Made by a program: the position numbers and the translations under genes
Notes under the pieces: model-generated
The model's input: the letters and a program-made list of their open reading frames with translations, nothing else
Databases searched by the model: none
Told to the model about the DNA's origin: nothing
Part shown: piece by piece, positions 45,301 through 55,501 of the stretch
How the letters are laid out: every line of letters starts with the position of its first letter
How positions within the stretch are numbered: position 1 is the stretch's first letter
NCBI GenBank assembly: GCA_036925085.1
Contig: JAUPFP010000012.1
Span: forward strand, 4,517,960-4,581,959
Origin: Brachycybe producta
Lineage: Eukaryota > Arthropoda > Diplopoda > Playtdesmida > Andrognathidae
Reading direction: 5' to 3'
Length of the DNA: 64,000 nt

Positions 45301-47149
45301 CGACAGAGAAGCAGCATTCACTCTGTTAAAGACTAAACTTGTCACCGCGCCAATATTGGCCATTTACGACCCAGATGCCGAAATCAAAATGCACACCGAC
45401 GCCTCTGCTTACGGCATCGGAGCTATCCTCTACCAACAGTCACCATCTAAGGAACTGCAGATCCTGGGTGGTGTCTCTCGAGTGCTCCGAGACGCCGAAT
45501 TAAACTATTCAACAACAGATAAAGAGTGCCTCGCAGTGGTGTACGGCATCGTCAAGTTTAGACCTTATCTCTTTAACAAAGCCTTTGTCATCGTCACCGA
45601 CCATCATGCACTGTGCTACTTAAAAACCGCACAGCGACTCCAAGGACGCCTGGGTCGCTGGCAGCTACTGCTCCAGGAATACGACTACACTGTAGTCTAC
45701 AAAGCCGGCATCACTCACGTGGATGCAGATTGCATTTCACGGAGTCCGGTGGACGTTCCTGAAGACTGGAAGCTGCAGGCTACCCCAGATGACCTCGACG
45801 ACAGCGTGGTTTACGCAGTCACTTCGCGTTGGGATTGGTCGGTTGAACAAACAAGAGACCCGAACGTGACACAGATTAAGACCGAACTTCGCAACAATCC
45901 AAGTACCGAGCTTCACCATACCTATGTCATCATAGACGAGGTTTTGTGTGCCCTTGTCTACCAGGGCAGCATAACACCCAAGCTCGTGACGGTGGTACCC
46001 AAACATCTGGTACCCGAAGTTCTGAGACTTTTACACGATAGTCCTGAAGCCGGACATTTCGGCCAGGATAAGACATTAGAAAAGGTGTGCCAACGGTTCT
46101 TTTGGCCAACCTGGAAGCAGGATACCATCGAGTATGTGCGCACGTGCGAGATATGCCAAAAGTGCAAGACACCACAGTCCAAGCTGCCCGGGTTCCTCCA
46201 TGAAATGGAAATTGGAGACCCAGGTGAATGCTGGGGAATCGATTACATCGGTCCCCTGCCAAAATCACTGGGTGGTGTCAAGCACATCATCCTGGCAGTG
46301 GATTACGCCACCAGATTCTGTTTCGCACGAGCTGTGCACAGCCAGTCGGCCAAAACAACTAAGAATTTCCTCCAAGATACGATCGTGTATCTTATCGGGA
46401 TGCCCAGGAGGATAATCACCGACCGGGGAACACCTTTTACAGCTAAAGACACACAAGCGCTGTGTGACGAGCTGGGAATAAAGCACGCCACCACGACAGC
46501 GTACTTTCCGCAAGGAGACGGTCTTGCGGAAAGGACCAACAAAACTATAATGCAGACCGTCAAGAGACTCCTGACGCCTGAAAAAGGACAGCGGGATTGG
46601 TATTTCCATCTCCAAGCCGCCACCTTCGCTTACAACACCGCGACCCATACGTCAACGAAGTTCTCGCCATACCGCTTAATGTTTGGAAGAGAGGCCCGAC
46701 TACGAATCGACAATCGGGCACCTCTCCTACCGAAGGTTATGGATTCAAACCCTGCAGCACCTTCTGTGGTTGCCACGGAAGAGGTCGAGATCGCAAGGGC
46801 CAACCTGCACGAGGCCCATTTGCGACAGAAGAAGTACTATGACGCAAGACGAAAAACTCCACACACGTATAAAATCGGAGACCCAGTACTCGTTCGAGAC
46901 CAACGCATCGTGCCTGATGAGACCAAGAAACTACGTTACTCGTACAGGGATGGTTACACGGTAACCAAAATCATCAGCGACACGGTGCTCGAGCTGGAGC
47001 ACGAAGATACGTTTGGAAGATTGATTCGAGACACGGTGAACATTGTGCATATCAAGCCAAAACAACTGAGGACAGTTGTTCAAGGGTTGGAGGGGGAAGA
47101 CAAATCCAGCTCCCCACAACAAGAGGAACCTACCTCCTCACCACAATAA
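42362..47149 (+). CDS. Gypsy Gag-Pol-like polyprotein (protease, RT, RNase H, integrase)
   Basis: 1,595 codons in one frame. The first 390 residues are Gag-like only by position: Pro/Thr/Tyr-rich, no CCHC zinc knuckle and no clear major homology region. Protease: MLVDTGAHGSVIS at 405-417 and AILGRDLG about 80 residues on. Reverse transcriptase about 680-900: SPYASAVVLVKKKDG, FCVDYRRLN, FATLDMISGYWQ, FNRMPFGLRNAP and catalytic YLDD at 864-867. RNase H: HTDASAYGIGA near 1010, then TDKECLAVV and VTDHHAL. Integrase: an H...H...CEICQKC zinc region (about 1225-1268), core acidic residues in GIDYIGP (about 1293), TDRGTPF (about 1354) and GLAERTN (about 1390), giving the D-D35-E spacing. A C-terminal domain with GDPVLVRD follows. 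Everything needed for pol activity looks intact. The start codon is the first in the frame; the real start may be at one of the later Met residues (34, 88). Confidence 0.95.
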   Translation: MPTKRLRSTARSTAEPTTHRLTLTTTCCTSLNTMDAHPRLTGTARRALLHSRGSIYPSALWRAYATSQTYDTQYAASSRVAVPLGPTMDPVIQPGTWWVPRSGGTQSNDVHQQSTRRTARSTNNSTFRRLMSSTCYSRYQQERPPLLPDPLPTQSCDGCKLNTIMHQLNELKIQITHMMIIHNDTQPPPVPPPPTTGTTTPQYRQDRSESDNSPPYAVGHREQYESCYDSYYRRHVPGPYAIPEERAYNVPRYTNYERTEHQYAHPTYDFTREASVTDHRSVVMVPDMPPETTNYDRAPAGMPIMMVDYIPELTWGMDDLTTWHGTLEVINLATATLGCTANEVVAILAPGGGASLQGRPCCRRMLKDLYRQLKNTCMPQEIGDHSVSDDSPKITVTINGKEVRMLVDTGAHGSVISKALAKQLQLNIKPMAHPPRIEGVGGNTIAVAGQVSATVEIAKQSATGRLLVITGPPDAILGRDLGRALKLLVSMQTNKVYLEDDLFESALRRQSIQAYVKSALEEITPATLGESDTAPIEVKLMQQPSEYLVVKGLTQLTGHGTTLVEVEASGILTNQDLFVVSPDEKLRASRGVWVAPGIMQGRNSNSFLVEVLNTTMGPLTLASGEVIAHVQKDYCFETVEVKTTSNADPIMTKESGAKFDEAMQLGPRLRNGQRRILMDLLRSYRDVFALETSELGCTNLTEHRIDTGDHTPVREPLRRSGPEQREIIRKTVEEMLKSGVASASKSPYASAVVLVKKKDGQWRFCVDYRRLNDITKPDNYPLPRIDDALDSLRGSRIFATLDMISGYWQFEVAKEDREKTAFITPGGLFEFNRMPFGLRNAPATMQRALDILLAGHKWETCLVYLDDIIVFGATFEQFLERLDCVLGLLREAGLKLHPEKSFFGYDEVLYLGHIISKEGVRPDPRKVVAISDLVAPTNVKEVKRFLGMAGFYRRFIVNFAHIAKPLTDMTKKGLPFLWTIDREAAFTLLKTKLVTAPILAIYDPDAEIKMHTDASAYGIGAILYQQSPSKELQILGGVSRVLRDAELNYSTTDKECLAVVYGIVKFRPYLFNKAFVIVTDHHALCYLKTAQRLQGRLGRWQLLLQEYDYTVVYKAGITHVDADCISRSPVDVPEDWKLQATPDDLDDSVVYAVTSRWDWSVEQTRDPNVTQIKTELRNNPSTELHHTYVIIDEVLCALVYQGSITPKLVTVVPKHLVPEVLRLLHDSPEAGHFGQDKTLEKVCQRFFWPTWKQDTIEYVRTCEICQKCKTPQSKLPGFLHEMEIGDPGECWGIDYIGPLPKSLGGVKHIILAVDYATRFCFARAVHSQSAKTTKNFLQDTIVYLIGMPRRIITDRGTPFTAKDTQALCDELGIKHATTTAYFPQGDGLAERTNKTIMQTVKRLLTPEKGQRDWYFHLQAATFAYNTATHTSTKFSPYRLMFGREARLRIDNRAPLLPKVMDSNPAAPSVVATEEVEIARANLHEAHLRQKKYYDARRKTPHTYKIGDPVLVRDQRIVPDETKKLRYSYRDGYTVTKIISDTVLELEHEDTFGRLIRDTVNIVHIKPKQLRTVVQGLEGEDKSSSPQQEEPTSSPQ

Positions 47150-47256
47150 ACCAATAACCCTATCAACAACCCACACAACCTAAATTTTTTCTTTCGGTTG
47201 TTTATATCATCACATTGGTCACTTGATGACACACACCAATATAAACAAACAACAAC

Positions 47257-48495
47257 GTGTGTGACCACAAACATTCACACACCCCTGCTCACATTTCACC
47301 ACTCGAATCTGATTCCAATGGGGAAACTTTCGTACACTGCGTTTGGGGACCAGGTCGTCTGACAACAATAACAAACAACAGTGGAAGAACGGCGTTTAAT
47401 ACTCAGAAACCGACACCCCGCGAGCCTCCAATAACAAACAAATTGGGTGGCTTATTGGAGTTCCAGCCAGCTTCGTGGAATTATACGATTTCCATGGGAC
47501 CCTGGAATTTCACACCTCGATGGGGAAGTCGGGAAACACAAGTATATAGCCAACGCCAGGCTGGTCACCAGCACTTCGGAAACAATTCTGGAAGAACAAG
47601 GATGTCACAGTGCAACGAAACAACGGGAAGCCAGGACGATGCCATCCCTGACCCATCTACTAGGATGGACTCGGATGACACGACAACGCAGCAACTCGGC
47701 ATCGAGGAAGTCGGGGACGACACAGCGCGCGCCATTGACCTAACGACGTCAACTGCCTCGTCTCGCCATATCGCCGCAGCCTCAGCAACCCCCGTACTAA
47801 CTTTGCCGCAAGTGACACAACCTTTTCGCATACCAACAGTCACTACCAGGAGACTACCGGTATATCGACCGCTTCGTCAGGAAGCACGATGTGAAAGACT
47901 GCTAAATAATTGCTGGGCACTCTGGCAACGACAGGTGCGGCCCGCAAACACCTATTACATCGGTCACTATGACCTGATGGAGGGATTTCCGCGCCTCTAC
48001 ATACCGGAGGAAGGGCGCTACGTTGTAGGAATGTCATACTACCTGCAACTCTCTATGGCCGTCCTAATTCCGTCCACCCGGTACATCGAAATATACCAGT
48101 TTGCCGAGCAGCCCATCACTCCAGCATTGGGCGCCCTTCAGCAGGCTTTCTTTAACAGTCTCCTGGGAGTCCCACTTAACGGAGCATACAGCATTGCCCG
48201 AATGATCGTTTGGAGGACCCGCGCCACTTACCAGGCCGCCATCCTGTGGGACGCCGTTTACGGTGTCCTCACCGGGCAACCACCGGGCCGACTGATCGCC
48301 GCCGACGCCACCGTCCACCGAAGTTTCATGGAAAGTCTCCGGGGCTTCGACAACGGATGGATCGTCGCCGCCTGGGAATCCTATCATCCCTGGCTGCGGA
48401 GCCACCTCCTCCACTCACCGTCAGACCCCCTACAAGCACTTCACGGATATGTTTCTGCATGTACATGTGCATGCAATCAACCGACGTGGGTATAG
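47257..48495 (+). CDS. Uncharacterised third ORF of the gypsy element
   Basis: 412 codons, 107 bp after the pol stop, in the position where errantivirus-type elements keep env. I see no signal peptide, no transmembrane anchor and no furin-like site, so it does not look like an envelope protein. The N-terminal 160 residues are polar and low-complexity (Thr/Ser/Asn/Asp). The second half is more globular, with LLNNCWALWQRQVRP, NTYYIGHYDLMEGFPRLYIPEE, YYLQLSMAVLIPSTRYIEIY and ATYQAAILWDAVYGVLTG. A Cys-rich end (CTCAC) closes it. The frame stays open in GC-balanced sequence unlike the AT-rich host, so it is probably selected. It could be a displaced Gag or an accessory protein; that is a guess. 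Confidence 0.7.
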   Translation: MCDHKHSHTPAHISPLESDSNGETFVHCVWGPGRLTTITNNSGRTAFNTQKPTPREPPITNKLGGLLEFQPASWNYTISMGPWNFTPRWGSRETQVYSQRQAGHQHFGNNSGRTRMSQCNETTGSQDDAIPDPSTRMDSDDTTTQQLGIEEVGDDTARAIDLTTSTASSRHIAAASATPVLTLPQVTQPFRIPTVTTRRLPVYRPLRQEARCERLLNNCWALWQRQVRPANTYYIGHYDLMEGFPRLYIPEEGRYVVGMSYYLQLSMAVLIPSTRYIEIYQFAEQPITPALGALQQAFFNSLLGVPLNGAYSIARMIVWRTRATYQAAILWDAVYGVLTGQPPGRLIAADATVHRSFMESLRGFDNGWIVAAWESYHPWLRSHLLHSPSDPLQALHGYVSACTCACNQPTWV

Positions 48496-48496
48496 A

Positions 48497-48834
48497 TTAG
48501 AAAACCGTGTGGTCACCGCCCATTGGGGTGGTGAGCTCGAAAAATATAAAAAAAAAAAAGAAAAGAATTCTGTTATAACTGCTTTATGTATAAATAAGTA
48601 TTTCTTGTAAATTTCCATAGGAACTCGCCACCCAGCGAGTATTAATTGTGTTTGCCTTTTTATTTTCAGAATTTGCATTTTTAAGGGCGCTGACACTTCG
48701 GTGCCAGTGCCTTTCCATAACCACCTCTGTACACGGTAAGTCCTCAGCCACCCATGTCTCCCCGCTGCGTAACTTGAAAACCTTCCACCCTTGGCTGGAG
48801 TACGAGGACGTACTCCAAGCAAAGTTGGAGGGTA
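48497..48834 (+). other. Gypsy 3' untranslated segment with splice-like signals
   Basis: Contains a purine run (AAAAAAAAAAAAGAAAAG), a strong acceptor-like TTTTTATTTTCAG ending about 48669, and a donor-like CACGGTAAGT at about 48731-48740. The expected polypurine tract before the 3' LTR is short (GGAGGGTA). Confidence 0.4.
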
Positions 48835-49522
48835 TGTAACACCCTGTAAATCGTGATCCCGCCAAAACCATAGCCTGGGGGGTAAACAACTCTCAACCGT
48901 CCCTCCCTCCTCTCTGACTCACCTTTCTGACTCATGCCCAAGTGGCGGATTGATACGTAAAGGACCATGGTCACTTGGACCTGGTTACACCTCGCAGGTG
49001 TACACAGGTCCAAGGTATAAAAGGACCATGTTCCTCTTTGTTCCTCAGTTCTTTCCTTTGCCTGTTTTTGCGATACATTCCAAATCATGGGCCTGAGGAT
49101 TTCCAGTTAGTATTTTACTATTCACCCTTGTATCTGTACTTCTTACAAGGAATGAATAAAAGTGTTGTAATAAGAAGTAGCGTTGTCTCTATGTCTTTAT
49201 GCTAATAACTTCTCTTCAGAGGCCGGAGGTTTCATAGGGCAGGAGCTATACGATTCTCAGCAGCTACAACATCTTCTCTAGTCGGAATACCGATGGAGAA
49301 GATGTATATCAGCATCAACCGGAAGAGAGAGAGATGGCCGCCACTCTCCTGCATTGATTTCACCCCCATGCAGAAGAGTGACTTCAATCTATCTCCATCC
49401 AGCTCTCTCTACAGCTCGGATCTTCTCTGTGCAGGTGTCATACTGCTCAGAGAAGAAACGAAAAGTAGAAAATGTCATCTAAAGGTTGGTAATAAAATAT
49501 TGGTTGATGTCAAAAGCTCACA
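48835..49522 (+). repeat. 3' LTR
   Basis: Offset 9,379 bp from the 5' LTR and, line by line, identical to it. Followed by ATAT (49523-49526). Confidence 0.95.
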
Positions 49523-49540
49523 ATATTATATATAATATAT

Positions 49541-50098
49541 TAAGCCAGGTCTGTGATTATATGAGTAACGCTGTACAATCAATTAAAGGACAAAAACCTT
49601 GAACCACATCGGAATTTATATAAATTTAAATGAATAAATGAACCGCTTTTTTTCTCAAGGTCAACTATATGTTGCACTCTCCCCATCCAAGAACCCCATG
49701 ATATTAAATTGGAGAGGGAAAAAGGTTGGAAAGTGTAGAAGGGGAGAGAGAGAGGGAAACGTGGAGGGGAAAAAAGGGGGAGGGGGAAACTGAAATTGAA
49801 ATGAAAGGAGTAAAAAAAAGAAAAACGACGCGCATGCGCACACCAGAGAAAATAAAAAACTAATTTTCTCTTTCAAATATAAAAAGGGGAGGGGATAATA
49901 GTAGCAAAATTAAACTAGTTTATCAAGGGCAATTGTGCCCAGCATTAGAATTTCTTTACCTCTGCCCTTTTATGAACGTCATCAATTTCTAATTGGTTTG
50001 TTACTTGGTCTGACGTCATAAAAAGGCGGAGGAAAAGAAATTATAATGCTGGGCCTGTGAATTTTGCTCCCGTCATTTATGACGGGTTACCCCACTAG
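49541..50098 (+). mobile_element. Helitron-like element, copy 2
   Basis: Starts TTAAGCCAGGTCTGTG after an AT run. The middle contains GGTCAACTATATGTTGCACTC and GA-rich blocks. Ends with hairpin CCCGTCATTTATGACGGG, then TTACCCCACTAG/T. Holds a MITE-M-like insert at 49927-50059. Copy 3 follows with no gap. Confidence 0.7.
49927..50059. mobile_element. MITE-M-like insert in copy 2
   Basis: GCAATTGTGCCCAGCATTAG and TAATGCTGGGC inverted, with CTCTGCCCTTTTATGAACG and GACGTCATAAAAAGGCGGAG as inner arms. The right outer end is deleted relative to 50497-50638. Confidence 0.65.
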
Positions 50099-50678
50099 TA
50101 TATATATATATTAAGCCAGGTCTGTGATTCTATGAGTAACGCGGTACAAACAATTAAAGGACAAAAACCTTGAACCACGTAGGAATTTATATAAATTTAA
50201 ATGAATAAATGAATAACTTTTTTCTCAAGGTCAACTATATGTTGCACTCTCCCCATCCAAGAACCCCATGATATTAAATTTGAGAGGGAAAAAGGTTGGA
50301 AAGTGTAGAAGGGAGGAGAGAGAGGGAAACGTGGAGGGGGAAAAAGGGGGAGGGGGAAACTGAAATGAAAGGAGTAAAAAAAGGAAAAAACGACACACAT
50401 GCATGCACACACCAGAGAAAATGAAAATCTCATTTTCTCTTTCAAATATAAAAAAGGGGAGGGGATAATAGTAGCAAAATTAAACTACAGATTATCACAG
50501 GCAATTGTGCCCAGCATTAGCATTTCTTTTGCTCCGCCCTTTTATGAACGTTATCAATTTCTAATTGGTTTGTTACTTGGTCTGACGTCATAAAAGGGCG
50601 GAGGAAAACAAATTTTAATGCTGGGCACAATTGCCTGTGAATTTTGCTCCCGTCATTTATGATGGGTTACCCCACTAG
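50099..50678 (+). mobile_element. Helitron-like element, copy 3, tandem with copy 2
   Basis: Begins T(AT)n then TTAAGCCAGGTCTGTGATTC directly after the CTAG of copy 2, and ends CCCGTCATTTATGATGGGTTACCCCACTAG (one stem mismatch). Head-to-tail tandem arrays are known for rolling-circle elements. Confidence 0.7.
50497..50638. mobile_element. MITE-M-like insert in copy 3
   Basis: 142 bp from ACAGGCAATTGTGCCCAGCA to GGGCACAATTGCCTGT; arms of about 50 bp including GCTCCGCCCTTTTATGA. The outermost 14 bp are also native to Helitron-like copies without the insert, so the boundary is shared. Confidence 0.75.
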
Positions 50679-50679
50679 T

Positions 50680-50870
50680 CTGAAAATATTGAGTTAATAC
50701 TTAAATATAATACAGAAACTATTGACAAAATATTAATTTAGTATTTCAATTTAAAATATTAATAATAAAGTCAATTTTTTATTTGGTTCATGTCCTTAAC
50801 TGGATTCCGTATAATTCACCTAAACATTTAATTTGAATTCATTTAACTCATGTGTGTAATCGATGAAATT
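50680..50870. repeat. Fragment of the 31819-32545 fold-back family
   Basis: CTGAAAATATTGAGTTAATA onward through AACTGGATTCCGT and TTCACCTAAAC follows the same order as 31930-32300. Begins at the Helitron-like 3' end. Confidence 0.7.
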
Positions 50871-51434
50871 ACTTAATTGGCAATCAGGATTATGGCCGTG
50901 ATCTGTCAACCGCTATACTAGTTTCCAACTCATTTAATTGTTTTATTTAGAAGTTAAATTTTTATAGTGTAATTTAGAAAAGAAGAATAGCGCTTTCCTT
51001 ACATTGTTATTATTAAATAGCCACTATTCATACATGCAGAAGAACATTTTAAAAAATAGCAAGATAGGCCATAGTGTTGCTTCCTTATTAAATCAATAAA
51101 TTAGAGTCAATTTAGTAGATCCATCATAATACACTTTTGTGATGGAGTTAGTTTCAACCCTTAATTAAGTTCTGGCTATCTTTTTAAACTACTGTCTCGA
51201 CTGCATTTTTAGTCTTTGAATACCATTGTTTTAAAATTTTAGCCGAAGTAAATAAAGATAAAATATGTATTGCAAAATGTTTAAATGCAGTATTTTGTAT
51301 ACAGTAGTAGGAGGTAATCCAATTGTGTTAAGTCATACGTAACAATAGTCAATTTTTTTTAGGTCTGTAATATGTTTGTCTGTTAAAGTAGGAAAATGAT
51401 ACACTTGAATCCACTAAGTTATTGAGTGTGCATA

Positions 51435-52223
51435 AAGCCTAGTATACACCGGATTCATTGTTGCGATACATTGTTGCGGGACTGCTCCGATTCAATGTTG
51501 CGAGGCAGAATCGCAACTGACGCGATTCAGACCAGCAACATTGTTCCGTGTCTACACCTACACTCAGTGTTTCTTCCTCCTTCTTGCTTTCAACATGTAA
51601 ATATTACCAGCGGAAGTGGCCCTTGCAATATGGGCCTACACGATGATTTATAAAGAGGGGCAAATAAAGCAGAAACGGTGGTGGGCACACAAGCTCTTCT
51701 CAGCTGAGAGCACATTCGGTTTAAGCCTTTTGGACACCCTGAAATTGGAAGATGGGGCAGGATTTCTAAATTGCATTTCTTTTATTTTCCTTTGTAATCA
51801 GAAGACCATAACTCCCCACAAACACAATACATACAGAAGGTTTTCAATTAGTTTAAGAATATTTTCAGTGGTGCACATATTTTTTTAAGTCTAATTCTAT
51901 AGACTTAAAAAACGACGTGGACCACTGAAAAAGACTCAAAGGGCTCAGTTTGCTTTTAATATAATTAAAAGCAAACTGAGCCCTTTGAGTCTTTGTTCAT
52001 GTTTCAACTTTCAAAAGACGTCCACACCGTGAAATGTCCCGCAACAATGTTGAAATGTTTCCCATTTCGATGGGACTCAAAAAACATGAATCTGAGCTGA
52101 CGCGATTCAGCCCCGAAACATTTCAACATTGTTGATGGTCAGAATCGCAACAGACGAGATTCAGCCGCGATTCAGCCCCGCAACAATGTATCGCAACAAA
52201 GAATCCCGGTGTATACTAGGCTT
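51435..52223. mobile_element. Palindromic family P element, best preserved copy
   Basis: AAGCCTAGTATACACCGGATTC (51435) and GAATCCCGGTGTATACTAGGCTT (ending 52223) are TIRs, with TTGCGATACATTGTTGCGGG and inverted CCCCGCAACAATGTATCGCAAC inside. Internal blocks match 27466-28120. The 75- and 90-codon frames inside are repeat readings. Confidence 0.8.
51930..51994. repeat. Perfect 31-bp hairpin
   Basis: AAAGACTCAAAGGGCTCAGT and on (51930-51960) is exactly complementary to 51964-51994 around ATA. It lies in the centre of the P element next to GACGTGGACCACTG. Confidence 0.9.
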
Positions 52224-52533
52224 AACATTTACGTAAACTTTTTTAAACAAAACTCAAAAGGTTTATTTATTAGTTAGGGATGTTTACAGAGACCGTTACC
52301 TCTAGAAATTTCTACGTTAAATTGTGAAGAGACTTTACCTTTTCATTGTAAAAATGTTTATTTTAAAAAAAAAAACTTTAAAATGAATTGTATTTGGTGG
52401 AAACTTGCAGTTTCAGATAGATGCGCCACCAAACAACATGAATCGGAACTAAAGCAATAAAAAGTATACTAGTATACTCGAAAAATATCGATATATCGAT
52501 ATTTAAGCCTTTTGCCCGTGTTGTCACCTCACA

Positions 52534-52690
52534 TTACTTTTAATTCACTATTCAAATACATGTATTCCCTATTACTTTTAATTAACTATTCAAATACATG
52601 TATTCCCTATTACTTTTAATTAACTATTCAAATACATGTATTTCCTGTTGCTTTTAATTCACTATTCAAATACATGTACAGTATTTCCTA
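52534..52690. repeat. Four tandem 38-bp repeats
   Basis: Unit TTACTTTTAATTAACTATTC then AAATACATGTATTCCCTA, repeated four times with small changes; the last has a short insertion. Confidence 0.9.
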
Positions 52691-53030
52691 TTACTTTCAA
52701 AGTACTAATGGAATTATCCCCACCTGCCACGTGGCTCTCCAGTTGTTGTGAAAGTTGTATTGAGTTTAGTATGACTAGTCAATACATATATTTGATTAAG
52801 GAATTATGGAAATGTGAGGTGACAACATTTGCCACTAAATTTAGGGGGAAACTTTCGTTTTTAGAAATTTAAAATGGCGTCGTTTGGTGACTCATAAAAG
52901 TCACTTCATTTTTAAATTTTTTTATATAATTTTAATGTCTTATTTTTAATTTTAAAAATTATTTTAGTAATTGTTGTGTAAGTCTTGACCATATTTCAAC
53001 AAAAAAATCCTGAGGGTAATGGTCTCTTTA

Positions 53031-53255
53031 AAAGTTTTTGAATACATGATGGTGTAGATCTATTTAAAAATAAACTTTAATATCATTATGAAAAGGATTG
53101 CATATGTTTGTGATTTTTGCACAATAAGTTGATAACGTTTTGTGAAATAAATTTAAAGATAGCTTCGCAAAAACAATGGTGACATTCCTAAATTTTTAGT
53201 GTTAGTTAACAATCTTGTAGCATTACCAATCCTCAGGGAAAAAAAAAGTTTATAA
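53031..53255. repeat. Direct repeat, first copy
   Basis: Shares AATACATGATGGT, TTTAAAAATAAACTTT, AAGTTGATAACGTT, GTGAAATAAATTTAAAGATA and CTCAGGGAAAAA in order with 54236-54440. No ORF. Confidence 0.75.
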
Positions 53256-54235
53256 CCACCTTATACTGTAGTAGCTATGGTAAGGCAATAACTGAGCTTT
53301 GTTAACATTGTAGACCATTAGCTAACAATTATAATTTAGGAATGGGGACAAAGTTAAGCAATTATCAAATGTCTCGCCAACTGTTTCAGTTTACAACAAA
53401 TTTTGAATTTCTACAACAACAAAAAGGTTGAAATAAATATGTCAATTTTTAACCGAACTTTCTGGGCGGATTTTGTTTATAAACCATCAACAAGTTGTTT
53501 GCTTGAAACTTGGCGGCATGGGCAAAAGGGGGCACTTGTCCCCCCCCCCCCCGCCTCGGAAAATTAATATCTAATTTTGTACCTACTACTTTTTGGTTTT
53601 TAACCATTTTCTTCGCACTAAAGATCTAAAGATCCAAAAAAGTGGAACTCAGAAATTTAACTTTTAAAAAGCTATCTGAAAAATACCCTTGTTCATAATT
53701 TCCTGTTTTGCATTTTTCGAGTTCTTGCTAAAAATGTAATCTTGACCATTGTGTTTTGCCCATTCTTGCAAAAAAATGTCTGCTTGACTGCATGGTTGCT
53801 TTGTCTAGAGCAACGTTTTAATTATGTCCATAGGGTAATAATTAAGGACAGAATCTTGTCACTTAAATGTGCTGCTTTGATCAGAGGTTACCTATGTTGG
53901 TAGGTCTACCTTCATAAAGGTAAAGATTGTTTACCTTCCTTACTTATACGTATGCTCGTAGTTACCTCGAATTATGATGAAACTTGTGACATCAGAGAGC
54001 TGACAAAATTTAGGTTTGAAAAGTTTTATCTGAGTTAACGAAACAATACAAGAACCATTTTGATAAAACTGTTCACAACCTTTGCGAAAATGCGAACATT
54101 CCTTTTCTATCAGACTAAATGACAATTCGAAATTTTTTGGCAACCACTCTGTTGGCACAAGCTTCATCTTACTGTAAGGCAACTAACTATATTATTGCAT
54201 TTTTAAATGAAAGTTTGTTAGTTAGTGATGTTTAA
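53256..54235. other. No recognised gene between the direct repeats
   Basis: A C-run (GGGGGCACTTGTCCCCCCC near 53530) looks like an old hAT end. The 80-codon minus frame at 53940-54182 has no known signature. Confidence 0.4.
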
Positions 54236-54440
54236 TTTTTTTTTAATACATGATGGTATATTTAAAAATAAACTTTATTATTTTAAAAATTATGAATCTT
54301 AGTGATTTTTGCTGGGACGATAAGTTGATAACGTTCTTGTGAAATAAATTTAAAGATATCTTAACAAAAACAATGGCCACATACCTAAATTAATTAACAG
54401 TTTGGAGCATTATCAATGCTCAGGGAAAAACAAAAGTTCA
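54236..54440. repeat. Direct repeat, second copy
   Basis: Same blocks as 53031-53255, diverged. Confidence 0.75.
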
Positions 54441-54507
54441 TATTTCATTATTTAAAGTAAAGATTTGTTAATCCAATTTTTGATAACTAATTAACTTGAA
54501 AAGCGAA

Positions 54508-54875
<368 letters not shown>

Positions 54876-55501
54876 GTCTACATATATTTAAAATATTTGT
54901 ATAAATAAAAATGATTATTTTAAAAGATAAGATCAACGGTATGTTAAAGTATTCCACTCTATATACAGTTGTGAGCGTACCGGCGATTTTGACCTTTAAA
55001 CCCGTAGCTCGTCTTGTCCCTCGATCGTGTGGTAACCACACGAGGAAGATCGGAGTTACCAAAGTAGGCGGATGGTGATGGATTGTAGACGTCCTCCTGA
55101 GTAGGGGTGAAATCTTTCAGAAGGATATGGTTACCTTCAACTTCTAATCGCCGGTGTTTTTTTTTCTTTCTTCTTTTTTCTGAAGATGTGCTCTGTAAGG
55201 GATCCGTATATATCTTCTTGCCCTATGGTGTCTCCGGCCTGTTCAGAGAAGGGTTAGTTTCCAAACATAAAGACAACGCAGGTTCTTGTTATAAACACTT
55301 TATTCGTTCTTGTACAGATAACCTTAAGATACACAAGAATGAACATTTAGAATTAATGGTGCGTCCATGTGCCCATGATGTGACACGGATAGAATCGACG
55401 TAGTAAAAAAAGTTGAGCGAAAGTGGACGAGGTACAAAGAGGAACGTGGTCCTTTTATACCTTGGACCTGTGTACACCTATGAGGTGTAACCAGGTTCAA
55501 G

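Larger units (their letters stand above)
39456..49522 (+). mobile_element. Full-length Ty3/gypsy LTR retrotransposon
   Basis: 10,067 bp, with 688-bp LTRs that look identical base for base (39456-40143, 48835-49522), a primer-binding site, a long repeat-bearing leader, a single 1,595-codon polyprotein ORF and a further 412-codon ORF. The flanking 4-bp ATAT is the same on both sides but lies in AT repeat, so it is weak by itself; the other LTR copies in this window have clear 4-bp duplications. Order protease, RT, RNase H, integrase places it in Ty3/gypsy. Identical LTRs mean a very recent insertion. Confidence 0.95.

Noticed and set aside
47257..48495. Envelope gene
   Set aside because: Position fits, but no signal peptide, transmembrane segment or cleavage site is visible.
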